DNA of 64,000 nucleotides. It comes from Streptomyces sp. RB17 (GTDB lineage: Bacteria; Actinomycetota; Actinomycetes; Streptomycetales; Streptomycetaceae). The stretch is from positions 124,001 through 188,000 of the forward strand of contig NZ_WEGL01000004.1 in the NCBI RefSeq assembly GCF_009604455.1, in the 5' to 3' direction. The notes beneath the pieces were generated by a model. That model did no database searches and was not told the DNA's origin. It worked only from the letters and a program-made list of their open reading frames with translations. The first letter of the stretch is position 1, and each line of letters begins with the position of its first letter. A program made the position numbers and the translations under genes. Shown piece after piece: positions 1 to 8,129 of this stretch.

Positions 1-26
1 CCCCTGCCGCAACGGCGGGGGGCTTT
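1..26 (+). terminator. Rho-independent-type terminator at the window start
   Basis: A GC-rich hairpin is visible: GCCG at 6-9 pairs with CGGC at 13-16 around a CAA loop, the stem extends outward through a T-G wobble and four C-G pairs, and CTTT follows. It probably ends a gene lying to the left of the window. Confidence 0.5.
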
Positions 27-162
27 CGTGCGTCTCAGTCCCCAACTTGGTGGCGTTTGAACTCAACACGACGTTATCCGGTGCTTGCACACAGTGCACA
101 TGTCTTGTGATGCTATGACCGCTTTTGACCGATCATTGAGCGATGAAGAGGTGGCGTTGACT

Positions 163-1005
163 GTGTCGGCCAGCACTGCGCCGCCCCAGGAGGAGGCGGC
201 CACACCCGCCCCCGCCACCACTGACGAGACCCCCGAGAAACGGCGAGGCTCCGACACCCGAGCCCTCACCCAGGTCCTCTTCGCCGAACTGAAGGAACTC
301 ACCCCGGGCACGCCGGAGCACCACCGGGTACGCGGGGCGCTGATCGAGGCGAACCTCCCGCTCGTGCGCTACGCCGCCGCCCGCTTCCGCTCCCGCAACG
401 AGCCGATGGAGGACGTCGTCCAGGTCGGCACCATCGGCCTGATCAACGCCATCGACCGGTTCGACCCGGACCGGGGCGTGCAGTTCCCCACCTTCGCCAT
501 GCCGACCGTGGTCGGCGAGATCAAGCGCTACTTCCGGGACAACGTCCGCACCGTCCACGTGCCGCGCCGGCTGCACGAGCTGTGGGTGCAGGTCAACAGC
601 GCCACCGAGGACCTCACCACGCTCTACGGCCGCTCCCCGACCACCGCCGAGATCGCCGAGCGGCTCAGGATCAGCGAGGACGAGGTGCTGAGCTGCATCG
701 AGGCGGGACGCTCGTACCACGCCACCTCGCTGGAGGCCGCGCAGGAGGGCGACGGACTGCCCGGCCTGCTGGACCGGATCGGCTACGAGGACCCCGCCCT
801 GGACGGCGTGGAACACCGCGACCTGGTCCGCCATCTCCTCGTCCAGCTACCGGAACGCGAACAGCGAATCCTTCTCCTGCGCTACTACAGCAATCTCACC
901 CAGTCGCAGATCAGCGCGGAACTCGGCGTCTCCCAGATGCACGTATCCCGCCTCCTCGCCCGCAGTTTCCAGCGGCTGCGCTCGGCGAATCGCATCGACG
1001 CATAG
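163..1005 (+). CDS. sigF: RNA polymerase sigma factor of the SigB/SigF family, probable SigF
   Basis: This is a group 3 (general stress/sporulation type) sigma factor of about 280 residues that directs core RNA polymerase to its own promoter class. Region 2 is clear (LPLVRYAAARFRSRNEPMED, then VQVGTIGLINAIDRF and FPTFAMPTVVGEIKRYFRD). Region 3 follows, and region 4 holds the helix-turn-helix segment SQISAELGVSQMHVSRLL near the C-terminus. I chose GTG 163 because AAGAGG lies just upstream and the N-terminus then reads VSASTAPPQ, close to my memory of S. coelicolor SigF; TTG 85, ATG 100 and ATG 115 are in frame but lack a ribosome site. The next gene is a paralogue, and the tandem pair matches the sigF-sigN order of S. 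coelicolor (SCO4035-SCO4034, from memory). The family is usually controlled by anti-sigma factors, none of which is adjacent here. Confidence 0.85.
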   Translation: MSASTAPPQEEAATPAPATTDETPEKRRGSDTRALTQVLFAELKELTPGTPEHHRVRGALIEANLPLVRYAAARFRSRNEPMEDVVQVGTIGLINAIDRFDPDRGVQFPTFAMPTVVGEIKRYFRDNVRTVHVPRRLHELWVQVNSATEDLTTLYGRSPTTAEIAERLRISEDEVLSCIEAGRSYHATSLEAAQEGDGLPGLLDRIGYEDPALDGVEHRDLVRHLLVQLPEREQRILLLRYYSNLTQSQISAELGVSQMHVSRLLARSFQRLRSANRIDA

Positions 1006-1179
1006 AACGCCCGGGGCGGAGCACAGCGGGCGCACGGAAGCACGCCCGGGATCACCCCCTGCATCGCAAACCCGATCGATGCCTCACCATCGAGAGCGAA
1101 TCGCTCACCAGCACAGATGCCGACAGTTGCGCCCTTAAAGAGTGTCAGACCCCGTCTTTCCAGGGCCGATTCACTTCTC

Positions 1180-1217
1180 ACATGTCGACATGTCACTACA
1201 GCGTGTTGCCGACATGT
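1180..1217. promoter_or_regulatory. ACATGT palindrome cluster in the sigF-sigN intergenic region
   Basis: The 326 bp between sigF and sigN (1006-1331) hold no gene. They contain a perfect 14-bp palindrome, ACATGTCGACATGT, at 1180-1193 and a third ACATGT at 1212-1217. Another ACATGT lies over the start region of sigF at 98-103. The site is 115-150 bp upstream of the sigN start, where an operator could sit. Which protein would bind is unknown. Confidence 0.4.
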
Positions 1218-1331
1218 GACATTCTGCGGGAGACGCGTTTGCCGGGCCTTCGGCGCCGGTATTCAGGTGAAGGCTGCGTTGCTCGTCAAGACGGCGCCGC
1301 CACGACCGTCCCGCGACCCAAAGGGGGTGGC

Positions 1332-2270
1332 ATGTCCGCAGACCAGGGCAGCTCGAAGGTGCTGACGCCCGCGCCGAGCGAGGCAGCGCCCAAGGAGCTC
1401 GACGCACTCGACGTCCTCGACGGCATCGAGGGCGTCACGGCCCTCGACGCCGTGCCGGCCCCGACCGCTCCGGCGGCCGCCGACCTCCCGGCTCCGCCGG
1501 CCTCCGGGGACATCGACACCCGGACCCTGTCCCGCTCCCTGTTCCTGCGGCTCGCCGCGCTGGACGAGGACAGCCCCGAGCGGGCCTATGTCCGGGACAC
1601 CCTGATCGAGCTGAACCTGCCGCTGGTCCGCTACGCGGCCGCGCGCTTCCGCTCCCGCAACGAGCCGATGGAGGACATCGTCCAGGTCGGCACCATCGGC
1701 CTGATCAAGGCGATCGACCGCTTCGACTGCGAACGGGGCGTGGAGTTCCCGACTTTCGCCATGCCCACGGTGGTCGGCGAGATCAAGCGCTTCTTCCGGG
1801 ACACGTCCTGGTCGGTGCGCGTCCCGCGCCGCCTGCAGGAGCTGCGCCTGGCCCTCACCAAGGCGAGCGACGAGCTGTCCCAGAAGCTGGACCGCTCCCC
1901 GACGGTCACCGAGCTGGCGGCTGTGCTCGGCGTCTCCGAGGAGGACGTGGTCGACGGCCTCGCGGTCGGCAACGCCTACACCGCCTCCTCCCTCGACTCC
2001 CCGGCCCCCGAGGACGACGGCGGCGAGGGCTCGCTCGCCGACCGGCTCGGCTACGAGGACACGGCCCTGGAGGGCGTGGAGTACCGCGAGTCGCTCAAGC
2101 CCCTGCTGGCCAAGCTCCCGCCCCGGGAGCGCCGGATCATCATGCTCCGCTTCTTCGCCAACATGACCCAGTCCCAGATCGGCGAGGAGGTCGGCATCTC
2201 CCAGATGCACGTCTCGCGCCTGCTGACCCGGACGCTGGCGCAGCTGCGGGAGGGCTTGATCTCGGACTGA
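1332..2270 (+). CDS. sigN: RNA polymerase sigma factor of the SigB/SigF family, probable SigN
   Basis: A 312-residue paralogue of the preceding sigma factor. An acidic Ala/Pro-rich N-terminal tail of about 65 residues precedes region 2 (LNLPLVRYAAARFRSRNEPM, then DIVQVGTIGLIKAIDRFD). Region 4 ends with SQIGEEVGISQMHVSRLLTR. ATG 1332 has the purine-rich site AAAGGGGG just upstream. In S. coelicolor the gene next to sigF is sigN, reported to be needed for normal aerial development and to drive nepA in the subapical stem. A nepA-like gene lies at 31871 in this window, which supports the assignment. Which paralogue is which rests on order and the N-termini, not on a direct comparison. Confidence 0.82.
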   Translation: MSADQGSSKVLTPAPSEAAPKELDALDVLDGIEGVTALDAVPAPTAPAAADLPAPPASGDIDTRTLSRSLFLRLAALDEDSPERAYVRDTLIELNLPLVRYAAARFRSRNEPMEDIVQVGTIGLIKAIDRFDCERGVEFPTFAMPTVVGEIKRFFRDTSWSVRVPRRLQELRLALTKASDELSQKLDRSPTVTELAAVLGVSEEDVVDGLAVGNAYTASSLDSPAPEDDGGEGSLADRLGYEDTALEGVEYRESLKPLLAKLPPRERRIIMLRFFANMTQSQIGEEVGISQMHVSRLLTRTLAQLREGLISD

Positions 2271-2315
2271 GGGTTCGTCCGGGAGCCCCGTTCAGGCCTG
2301 CGCGAGGGTTCCCAT

Positions 2316-2330
2316 CTGACGTGGTGTCAG
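2316..2330. promoter_or_regulatory. CTGAC-N5-GTCAG inverted repeat upstream of the lipoprotein gene
   Basis: A perfect 5-bp inverted repeat around GTGGT lies 14 bp upstream of the ATG at 2344. It may be an operator, or part of a promoter giving a short leader. No ribosome site of normal strength is visible before that ATG. Confidence 0.3.
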
Positions 2331-2343
2331 CCACCATGGCCCG

Positions 2344-3075
2344 ATGCTGCGTACGACGACATGGACTCATGGCCGCCGGGGCGCCGTTACGGCAGCGTCG
2401 GCGGCCGTCGTCGTCCTGGGCGGGGTGCTGGCCGCGTGCGGGGCGCACGGCCCGGGCGGCGGATATGTCGCGGTCGGCTCGGGGCAGCGCGTGCCGGGCT
2501 CCGTCACCCCGACGGGATCGGTGACGCTGGTGCCGCTCGACGGAGGGAAGAACACGAGCGGGGGCGGCCGTACATCCCCTGGCGACGCCGCGGCTTCGGG
2601 CGGCACAAGTGCCTCGGGCAGCCCGGACGCTCCGGAGCGGACCGCAACCGGCCCCGGCGGTGACGGCTCCCCCGCCACCCCCGGCCCGACCGGCACGGGC
2701 GGTCGTACGACACCGCCCGCCACCTCGCCCGCCCCGGCCCCCAGCCCCGGCCGCAGCAAGGCGCCCACACCCGCCGACCTCTCCTGGGGCGACCCCACGA
2801 CAGAGCCGGCGGATCAGCGCTGGTGCCAGAAGGTGACCGTCGGCTTCGAGAACTCCGGGGGCACGGCCGTGCGTTCGGGATCGGTGACCTTCGGGACGCA
2901 CGTCATCGGCGCGCTCGGTATCGACTGGGGGACGGTCGACTCGACGGTGGACCTCCCGGTGCCGATCGCGCCGGGCGCGCACGAGGACCACACCTGGACG
3001 GTGTGCGTCGACGCCTGGCGCGTGCCGCTCGGCATGCACATCGAGACGCGGGACGTGTCCGTCCGGTGGAAGTGA
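2344..3075 (+). CDS. Secreted lipoprotein of unknown function
   Basis: 243 residues with a lipoprotein signal: a basic N-terminus (HGRR), a hydrophobic stretch and the lipobox LAAC near residue 32, so the mature protein should be anchored on the outer membrane face through that Cys. A low-complexity Ser/Thr/Gly/Pro segment follows (about residues 45-145), typical of a cell-wall-spanning linker. The C-terminal domain, about 95 residues starting near WGDPTTEPADQRWCQKVTVG, has two cysteines that could form a disulfide and looks beta-rich. It stands alone downstream of sigN on the same strand, 73 bp away. I do not recognise the C-terminal domain. Confidence 0.75.
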   Translation: MLRTTTWTHGRRGAVTAASAAVVVLGGVLAACGAHGPGGGYVAVGSGQRVPGSVTPTGSVTLVPLDGGKNTSGGGRTSPGDAAASGGTSASGSPDAPERTATGPGGDGSPATPGPTGTGGRTTPPATSPAPAPSPGRSKAPTPADLSWGDPTTEPADQRWCQKVTVGFENSGGTAVRSGSVTFGTHVIGALGIDWGTVDSTVDLPVPIAPGAHEDHTWTVCVDAWRVPLGMHIETRDVSVRWK

Positions 3076-3091
3076 TCGCCGGAAGCCGGTC

Positions 3092-3289
3092 CTACTTCAT
3101 CGCCAGCCAGGCGACACCGGCCACCACGGCGATGGCCACGATGACGCCGATGATCAGGCCGATGCGCGGGCCGGAGGGGGCCGCGGCCTGCTGCTGGCGG
3201 CCCTGGGGGGCCTCGTCGACGAACGCGCGGAACATCTGGGTGCTGCCGGCGGGGTCGTAATTGCCCTGGGGGCCCTGGGTGTTAGCCAT
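3092..3289 (-). CDS. Small single-pass membrane protein
   Basis: A 65-residue protein with a Gln/Gly/Pro-rich cytoplasmic head and one C-terminal transmembrane helix (IGLIIGVIVAIAVVAGVAWL) ending in Lys. This looks like a tail-anchored or short bitopic protein. ATG 3289 has AAGG about 10 bases upstream. It converges on the lipoprotein gene, with 16 bp between the stop codons. No function is recognised; short proteins of this kind are common and conserved in Streptomyces. Confidence 0.7.
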   Translation of the reverse strand: MANTQGPQGNYDPAGSTQMFRAFVDEAPQGRQQQAAAPSGPRIGLIIGVIVAIAVVAGVAWLAMK

Positions 3290-3437
3290 GGCCCGAGACC
3301 TTAGCGAAGACGGGCCGGGCCGCCCAAGTGGGGGGCCACCGGGACAGAGGGGGGCACCTCACCCGCACCGACCTGCATATTTACGGATGCAATACTTGCC
3401 TTTGCCAAGTTTTTACGCCGCCGGACCCCTCGTTTAT

Positions 3438-3479
3438 TTGCCTGCAGCAACCAAACACGCCTATGGTTGCCTCAAGCAA
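3438..3479. promoter_or_regulatory. Paired TTGC-N5-GCAA operators of the MarR-exporter operon
   Basis: Two copies of TTGC-N5-GCAA lie at 3438-3450 and 3467-3479, with centres 29 bp apart. The second extends to GTTGC/GCAAC. Further TTGC/GCAA half-sites lie at 3389-3405, and ACTTG/CAAGT arms at 3394-3410. The cluster ends 17 bp before the MarR start, and the lower GC content here fits a promoter. Autoregulation by the MarR protein is an inference. Confidence 0.55.
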
Positions 3480-3496
3480 CGAACACGGGAGGTGTG

Positions 3497-4012
3497 ATGG
3501 CCGAGCAGGCGCAGTTCGAAGAGCTGGCACGTCAGCTCAGCGCCGTCGGAGCCGTGAAACGGGACATGGGCCGGATCCTGCCGCCCGACTGTCCGGCCGG
3601 CTCGGCCGCCGTGCTGACTCTGCTCGGCCGCCACGAAGACATGCGCATGAGCAAGCTCGCCGAGCTGCTCGCCGTGGACATGTCGGTCACCAGCCGCCAT
3701 GTCGCGCACGTCGCCGCACGCGGCTGGATCGAGCGGCACCCGGACCCCGCGGACAAGCGCTCGCGCATCCTGCGCCTGACGCCCACGGGCCTGGAGCAGC
3801 TGCACGAGCTGTCCCGGCGGACCACGCATCTGCTCGCCGAACGGCTCGCCGACTGGACCGACGACGAGGTCGCCCAGCTGATCCGGCTGATGACCCGCCT
3901 GCGCGCGTCCTTCGGCGACTGCCGGTCCGTCCCGGTCCGGCTCCCCGCGCCCGCGGTCCAGGAGAGCACTCCCGTGGTCGAAGAGACCACCCGTACACCC
4001 GCAAACTCGTAG
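3497..4012 (+). CDS. MarR-family transcriptional regulator
   Basis: A 171-residue winged-helix regulator. The HTH is at about residues 48-70 (MSKLAELLAVDMSVTSRHVA) and the wing HPDPADKRSRILRLT follows, with dimerisation helices at both ends. The family normally binds its own promoter as a dimer and lets go on binding phenolic or drug-like ligands. ATG 3497 has GGGAGG four bases upstream. The exporter gene begins 13 bp after its stop, so the two are almost certainly one operon. The paired TTGC-N5-GCAA repeats upstream are its probable operators. The 25-residue C-terminal tail beyond the last helix (LPAPAVQESTPVVEETTR) is low-complexity. Confidence 0.85.
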   Translation: MAEQAQFEELARQLSAVGAVKRDMGRILPPDCPAGSAAVLTLLGRHEDMRMSKLAELLAVDMSVTSRHVAHVAARGWIERHPDPADKRSRILRLTPTGLEQLHELSRRTTHLLAERLADWTDDEVAQLIRLMTRLRASFGDCRSVPVRLPAPAVQESTPVVEETTRTPANS

Positions 4013-4025
4013 GAAAAGGAAGCCC

Positions 4026-6593
4026 ATGGCAACGACCACACCAGCCGGTGTGCGGGCTCACGCCAAGCACGGGGGAGGCGCGGACGCCAACGCCCCGATG
4101 ACGCACCGGCAGATCATGGAGGCCCTGTCCGGGCTGCTGCTCGGCATGTTCGTGGCGATCCTGTCGTCCACGATCGTCTCCAACGCCCTGCCGCACATCA
4201 TCGGGGACCTCGGCGGCGGCCAGTCCGCCTACACCTGGGTGGTCACCGCCGCCCTGCTGTCGATGACCGCGGCCACTCCCCTGTGGGGCAAGCTCGCCGA
4301 CCTGTACAGCAAGAAGGCTCTCGTCCAGATAGCCCTGATCATCTACGTCGTCGCCTCGATGGCGGCCGGCCTGTCGCAGAACCCCGCCATGCTGATCGCC
4401 TGCCGTGTGGTGCAGGGCATCGGCGTCGGCGGCCTGTCCGCCCTGGCGCAGATCGTCATGGCGGCGATGATCGCCCCGCGTGAGCGCGGCCGTTACTCCG
4501 GCTATCTGGGCGCCACCTTCGCCGTCGCCACCGTCGGCGGCCCGCTGCTCGGCGGTGTCATCACCGACACCTCCTGGCTGGGCTGGCGCTGGTGCTTCTA
4601 CGTCGGTGTCCCCTTCGCGGTCATCGCGCTGATCGTGCTGCAGAAGACCCTGCACCTGCCCGTGGTCAAGCGGGAGGTCAAGGTCGACTGGGGCGGCGCC
4701 ACCCTCATCTCCGCCGCCGTCTCCCTGCTGCTGATCTGGGTCACCTTCGCCGGGGACAAGTACGACTGGATCTCCTGGCAGACCTACGCGATGGTCGGCG
4801 GTTCGATCGTCCTCGGCGCGCTCTTCGTGCTCGTCGAGGCCAAGGCAAGCGAGCCGATCATCCCGCTGCGCCTGTTCAAGAACCGCACCATCACGCTGGC
4901 GTCGCTGGCCTCGCTGTTCGTCGGTATCGCGATGTTCACCGGCACCGTGTTCTTCAGCCAGTACTTCCAGCTGGCCCGCGACAAGTCCCCGACGATGTCG
5001 GGCGTCATGACCATCCCGATGATCGGCGGTCTGTTCGTCTCCTCGACCGTCTCGGGTCAGTTCATCACCCGCACCGGCCGCTGGAAGGCGTGGCTGGTCA
5101 GCGGTGGCGTCCTGGTCACGGCCGGCCTGGTGCTGCTCGGCGGCATCCGGTACGACACCGAGTACTGGAAGATGGCCATCTTCATGGCGCTGCTGGGTCT
5201 CGGCATCGGCATGATGATGCAGAACCTGGTCCTCGCCACGCAGAACCAGGTGGCCCCCTCCGACCTGGGCTCGGCCAGCTCCACGGTCACCTTCTTCCGC
5301 TCCCTCGGCGGCGCGGTCGGCGTCTCCGCGCTGGGTGCGGTGATGTCCCGCCGGATCACGCACTACGTCCAGGACGGCGTGTCCGCCCTGAGCCCCAAGT
5401 ACCGGGCGGCCCTGGCCGGCAGCTCGGGCTCGACCGACAGCATCCCGGACATGAACAAGCTCCCGGCGCCCATCCGGACGCTGCTGGAGAGCGCCTACGG
5501 CCACGGCATCGCCGATGTCTTCTTCATCGCCGGCTGCCTCGCCGCCGTCGCCTTCCTGATCACGCTGTTCATCAAGGAGGTCCCGCTGAGGACCAAGGGC
5601 GCCCTCGCGCAGGCCGCCGAGGGCGAGGCCCGCGTGGCCGACCCGACCGCCGCCCCCGTCGAGACCACCCTGGAGAACGCCGTGCAGGAACCCGCCGAGG
5701 AGAAGAAGGTGCCCAGCTGGGCCGAGCCCGTCGTCTCGGCGGACCGCTTCCAGGACGCGGCGTCGACCGCGACCGCCACCCGGCAGCTGACCGCCGTCGC
5801 CACGATCGCCGAGCCCGGCACGGGCGCGGGCGGCGGCACCCCGGTGCACGGCTTCGTCCGCGGCGCCGAGAGCGCCCCGGTCCCACAGGCGGCGGTCACC
5901 CTGATCTCGCTGTCCGGCCGCCAGCTGGGCCGCGCGGTCGCCCAGGCCGACGGCTCCTACTCCGTCGACGCCCCAGGCACCGGGTCGTACGTCCTGATCG
6001 CCTCCGCCGACGGCTACCAGCCGCAGGCCTCCACCGTCGTGGTGGGCGAGGAGCCGTTGTCGTACGACATCCTGCTCAGCGGCACCAGCGGGCTGACCGG
6101 TGTGGTCCGGGCCGCGGGGAGCGCGCTGCCCGTCAAGGACGCCATGGTGATCGTCACCGACGTGCGCGGCGACCTGCTGGCCACCGCCGCCACCGGCGAG
6201 CAGGGCGACTTCGCCTTCACCGACCTGGTGCCCGGCACGGTGACCATGGCGGTCAACGCGAGCGGGTTCCGGCCGCGCGCCGTGCCCGTCGAGATCGGCG
6301 GCACCGGCCTCACCCGGATCGAGATCGACCTCGACGCCGGCGCCCGCCTCCAGGGTGTCGTCAGGGCCCCGCACGGTCCGCTGGCCGACGCCCGCGTGAC
6401 CCTCGTCGACCAGGCGGGCAACGTGGTCGGCACCGCCACCACCGGCGTGGACGGCGCGTACGCCTTCACGGACCTGGACAGCGGCGAGTACACCGTCATC
6501 GCGACGGGCTACCCGCCGGCGGCGACGGCCCTGACCGTGGCCGGCGCCGGAGTGGACGGCCACGACATCGAACTCGCCCACCCCGGCGAGTAG
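4026..6593 (+). CDS. DHA2-type MFS exporter fused to three carboxypeptidase-regulatory-like domains
   Basis: An 855-residue membrane protein. Residues about 30-520 form an EmrB/QacA-type transporter with roughly 14 hydrophobic helices; the signature motif A appears as GKLADLYSKK and motif C-like Gly-rich helices are present (VGGPLLGG). This part should expel drugs or hydrophobic metabolites by proton antiport. After a cytoplasmic linker (about 520-600), residues about 605-855 hold three repeats of a beta-sandwich of the CarboxypepD_reg type, each built around a DG-Y-F/S-V core and ending in DLxxGxY-like turns. Most DHA2 exporters stop near residue 500, so the tail is unusual. It follows its MarR gene by 13 bp, and a strong hairpin terminator follows at 6604. 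The next gene, a YceI protein, carries the same accessory domain. Confidence 0.88.
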   Translation: MATTTPAGVRAHAKHGGGADANAPMTHRQIMEALSGLLLGMFVAILSSTIVSNALPHIIGDLGGGQSAYTWVVTAALLSMTAATPLWGKLADLYSKKALVQIALIIYVVASMAAGLSQNPAMLIACRVVQGIGVGGLSALAQIVMAAMIAPRERGRYSGYLGATFAVATVGGPLLGGVITDTSWLGWRWCFYVGVPFAVIALIVLQKTLHLPVVKREVKVDWGGATLISAAVSLLLIWVTFAGDKYDWISWQTYAMVGGSIVLGALFVLVEAKASEPIIPLRLFKNRTITLASLASLFVGIAMFTGTVFFSQYFQLARDKSPTMSGVMTIPMIGGLFVSSTVSGQFITRTGRWKAWLVSGGVLVTAGLVLLGGIRYDTEYWKMAIFMALLGLGIGMMMQNLVLATQNQVAPSDLGSASSTVTFFRSLGGAVGVSALGAVMSRRITHYVQDGVSALSPKYRAALAGSSGSTDSIPDMNKLPAPIRTLLESAYGHGIADVFFIAGCLAAVAFLITLFIKEVPLRTKGALAQAAEGEARVADPTAAPVETTLENAVQEPAEEKKVPSWAEPVVSADRFQDAASTATATRQLTAVATIAEPGTGAGGGTPVHGFVRGAESAPVPQAAVTLISLSGRQLGRAVAQADGSYSVDAPGTGSYVLIASADGYQPQASTVVVGEEPLSYDILLSGTSGLTGVVRAAGSALPVKDAMVIVTDVRGDLLATAATGEQGDFAFTDLVPGTVTMAVNASGFRPRAVPVEIGGTGLTRIEIDLDAGARLQGVVRAPHGPLADARVTLVDQAGNVVGTATTGVDGAYAFTDLDSGEYTVIATGYPPAATALTVAGAGVDGHDIELAHPGE

Positions 6594-6603
6594 TTCGGCC
6601 CAC

Positions 6604-6651
6604 GGCCCGTGGTGCGCGCCGCCGCAGAGTGGACGGCGCGCACCACGGGCC
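6604..6651 (+). terminator. 18-bp perfect stem terminator after the exporter gene
   Basis: GGCCCGTGGTGCGCGCCG at 6604-6621 is exactly complementary to 6634-6651, with a 12-base loop. It lies 11 bp after the exporter stop codon and should separate the MarR-exporter operon from the YceI gene. No strong T-run follows, as is usual in Streptomyces. Confidence 0.7.
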
Positions 6652-6696
6652 GATTCGATATGACCAATGTGTAAGGCTTTGCAGGGAGAAAACGGG

Positions 6697-7518
6697 ATGG
6701 GACTGACCGCGAAGATCCGCACGCGGGACGGGTGGGCCGTGTCGCACGCGGTCGTCACGGTGACCGACATGACCGGTACGCAGGTGCTGCGCGCCGAGGC
6801 GGACGCCGAGGGAGCCGTACGGGATGCCACCGAGCTGGCGCCGGGGGCGTACACGGTGATCGTGACGGCCGTCGGATACGCGCCCGTGGCCTCCTCCGCG
6901 ATCGTCACCGCCAGCGGCCGGGCCGAGGTCGGCACGGTCACACTGGCCCGGCAGGGCGGCACGGAGCTGCCGCCGCCCGGGCCCTGGACCATCGACCCGG
7001 TGCACTCCTCCGTCGCCGCGGTCGCCCAGCACCTGGGGATCTCCAGCGTGCACGGGCGGTTCACGGAGTTCGGCGGCACGATCGAGATCGCACCGGACGA
7101 CGTCACCAAGTCCCGCGTGGAGGCGGTGATCAAGGCCGCGTCCATCGACACGGGCAACGGCATGCGCGACGGGCACCTGAAGTCCGCGGACTTCCTCGAC
7201 GTCGAGCAGCACCCGGAGATCACCTACCGGTCCACCGGGCTGACGGCGGCCGGCTCGGACCGCTGGACCGTCCACGGCGAACTGTCCATGCACGGGGTGG
7301 TACGCCCCGTCGACCTGGACCTCGCCTACCTCGGCACCGGCGCCGACCCCTGGGGCGGCACCCGGGCCGCGTTCCGCGCGACCGCCGAACTGCACCGCGA
7401 GGACTTCGCGATGAACTACAACCAGGTTCTCCAGGCGGGCATCGCGGCGATCGGTACGACGCTGAAGGTGGAGCTGGACATCCAGGCGGTGCAGGGCGAC
7501 ACGCTGCCCCAGGCGTAG
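6697..7518 (+). CDS. YceI-family protein with N-terminal carboxypeptidase-regulatory-like domain
   Basis: 273 residues in two parts. Residues about 1-80 are one CarboxypepD_reg-like beta-sandwich (RDGWAVSHAVVTVTD to GRAEVGTVTL), related to the three at the end of the neighbouring exporter. Residues about 90-270 are a YceI beta-barrel (WTIDPVHSSVAAVAQHLGIS, then FGGTIEIAPDD, GHLKSADFLDVEQHPEI and LHREDFAMNYN), a family that binds isoprenoid or amphiphilic lipids in an elongated cavity. No signal peptide is seen, so it is probably cytoplasmic. ATG 6697 follows GCAGGGAG at suitable spacing; an in-frame ATG at 6667 lacks a ribosome site. The shared accessory domain suggests that the exporter and this protein act on related lipophilic compounds, which is an inference. 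Confidence 0.85.
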   Translation: MGLTAKIRTRDGWAVSHAVVTVTDMTGTQVLRAEADAEGAVRDATELAPGAYTVIVTAVGYAPVASSAIVTASGRAEVGTVTLARQGGTELPPPGPWTIDPVHSSVAAVAQHLGISSVHGRFTEFGGTIEIAPDDVTKSRVEAVIKAASIDTGNGMRDGHLKSADFLDVEQHPEITYRSTGLTAAGSDRWTVHGELSMHGVVRPVDLDLAYLGTGADPWGGTRAAFRATAELHREDFAMNYNQVLQAGIAAIGTTLKVELDIQAVQGDTLPQA

Positions 7519-7555
7519 GCACCGCAGGGTCAGCCACAGGGGCGCACACTGCCCC

Positions 7556-7568
7556 TAGGCTGCCCCCA
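7556..7568 (+). promoter_or_regulatory. Probable -10 element directly upstream of the PPOX gene
   Basis: TAGGCT at 7556-7561 stands six bases before ATG 7568 and no Shine-Dalgarno sequence lies between them. This spacing puts the transcription start at or next to the A of the start codon, so the mRNA may be leaderless. No good -35 hexamer is visible. Confidence 0.4.
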
Positions 7569-8041
7569 TGGCACCGAACATCGCTACCAACACCCGTGTA
7601 TCGCTGAACGAGCTGCTGGACTTCGTACGGCCCCGCCACCGCGCCCTGCTGATCACCCGCCGCGCCGACGGCGGACCGCAGGCCTCCCCGCTGACCTGCG
7701 GGGTGGACGACTCGGGTCGGATCGTCGTCTCCACCTACCCCGAACGGGCCAAGACCCGCAACGCCAAGCGGGATCCCCGGGTCAGCCTGCTCGTCCTGAG
7801 CGACGAATGGAACGGCCCCTGGGTCCAGATCGACGGCACGGCCGAGGTCATCGACACGCCGGAATCGGTGGAACCACTGGTCGAGTACTACCGCAACATC
7901 GCCGGCGAACACCCCGACTGGGACGAGTACCGAGAGGCCATGGTCAAGCAGGGCAAGTCCATCATCCGGGTCACACCGGAGCGCTGGGGCCCGGTGGCCA
8001 CGGGGGGATTTCCGGCACGGCTGGCATCCGGCGGGGAGTGA
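7568..8041 (+). CDS. PPOX-class F420/FMN-dependent oxidoreductase
   Basis: A 157-residue split-barrel flavin or deazaflavin protein of the pyridoxamine 5'-phosphate oxidase superfamily, probably the F420-dependent group common in actinobacteria. Typical features are RHRALLITRRADGGPQASPL at the first strands, VVSTYPERAKTRNAKRDPRV with the basic phosphate-contact region, and DGTAEVIDTPE. The substrate is unknown. The 3' end of the gene from base 7930, plus 17 bp after the stop, is repeated exactly 200 bp downstream, and a more diverged third tail follows that. The copy inside this gene is in frame and complete, so the gene appears functional. Confidence 0.85.
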   Translation: MAPNIATNTRVSLNELLDFVRPRHRALLITRRADGGPQASPLTCGVDDSGRIVVSTYPERAKTRNAKRDPRVSLLVLSDEWNGPWVQIDGTAEVIDTPESVEPLVEYYRNIAGEHPDWDEYREAMVKQGKSIIRVTPERWGPVATGGFPARLASGGE

Positions 8042-8058
8042 ACACCGGCCCGCCGGAA
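7930..8058 (+). repeat. 129-bp exact direct repeat, copy 1 (3' end of the PPOX gene)
   Basis: Bases 7930-8058 are identical to 8130-8258 at an offset of exactly 200 bp. Copy 1 covers the last 112 bases of the PPOX coding sequence, including the stop, and 17 bases beyond it. Confidence 0.95.
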
Positions 8059-8129
8059 CCGACGGACGGAGTCCGGCCCAGCGCCTCGAAGCCTGCGAAG
8101 CAGTGCGAGGGGCGCAGGCAAGAAGGGGC

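Noticed and set aside
3687..7223. 1178-residue minus-strand ORF across the MFS exporter and YceI genes
   Set aside because: It is the antisense frame of genes with clear domains. Its translation is dominated by Gly, Arg, Asp and His (GDRRLWDRGA style), which is typical of opposite-strand reading in high-GC DNA.
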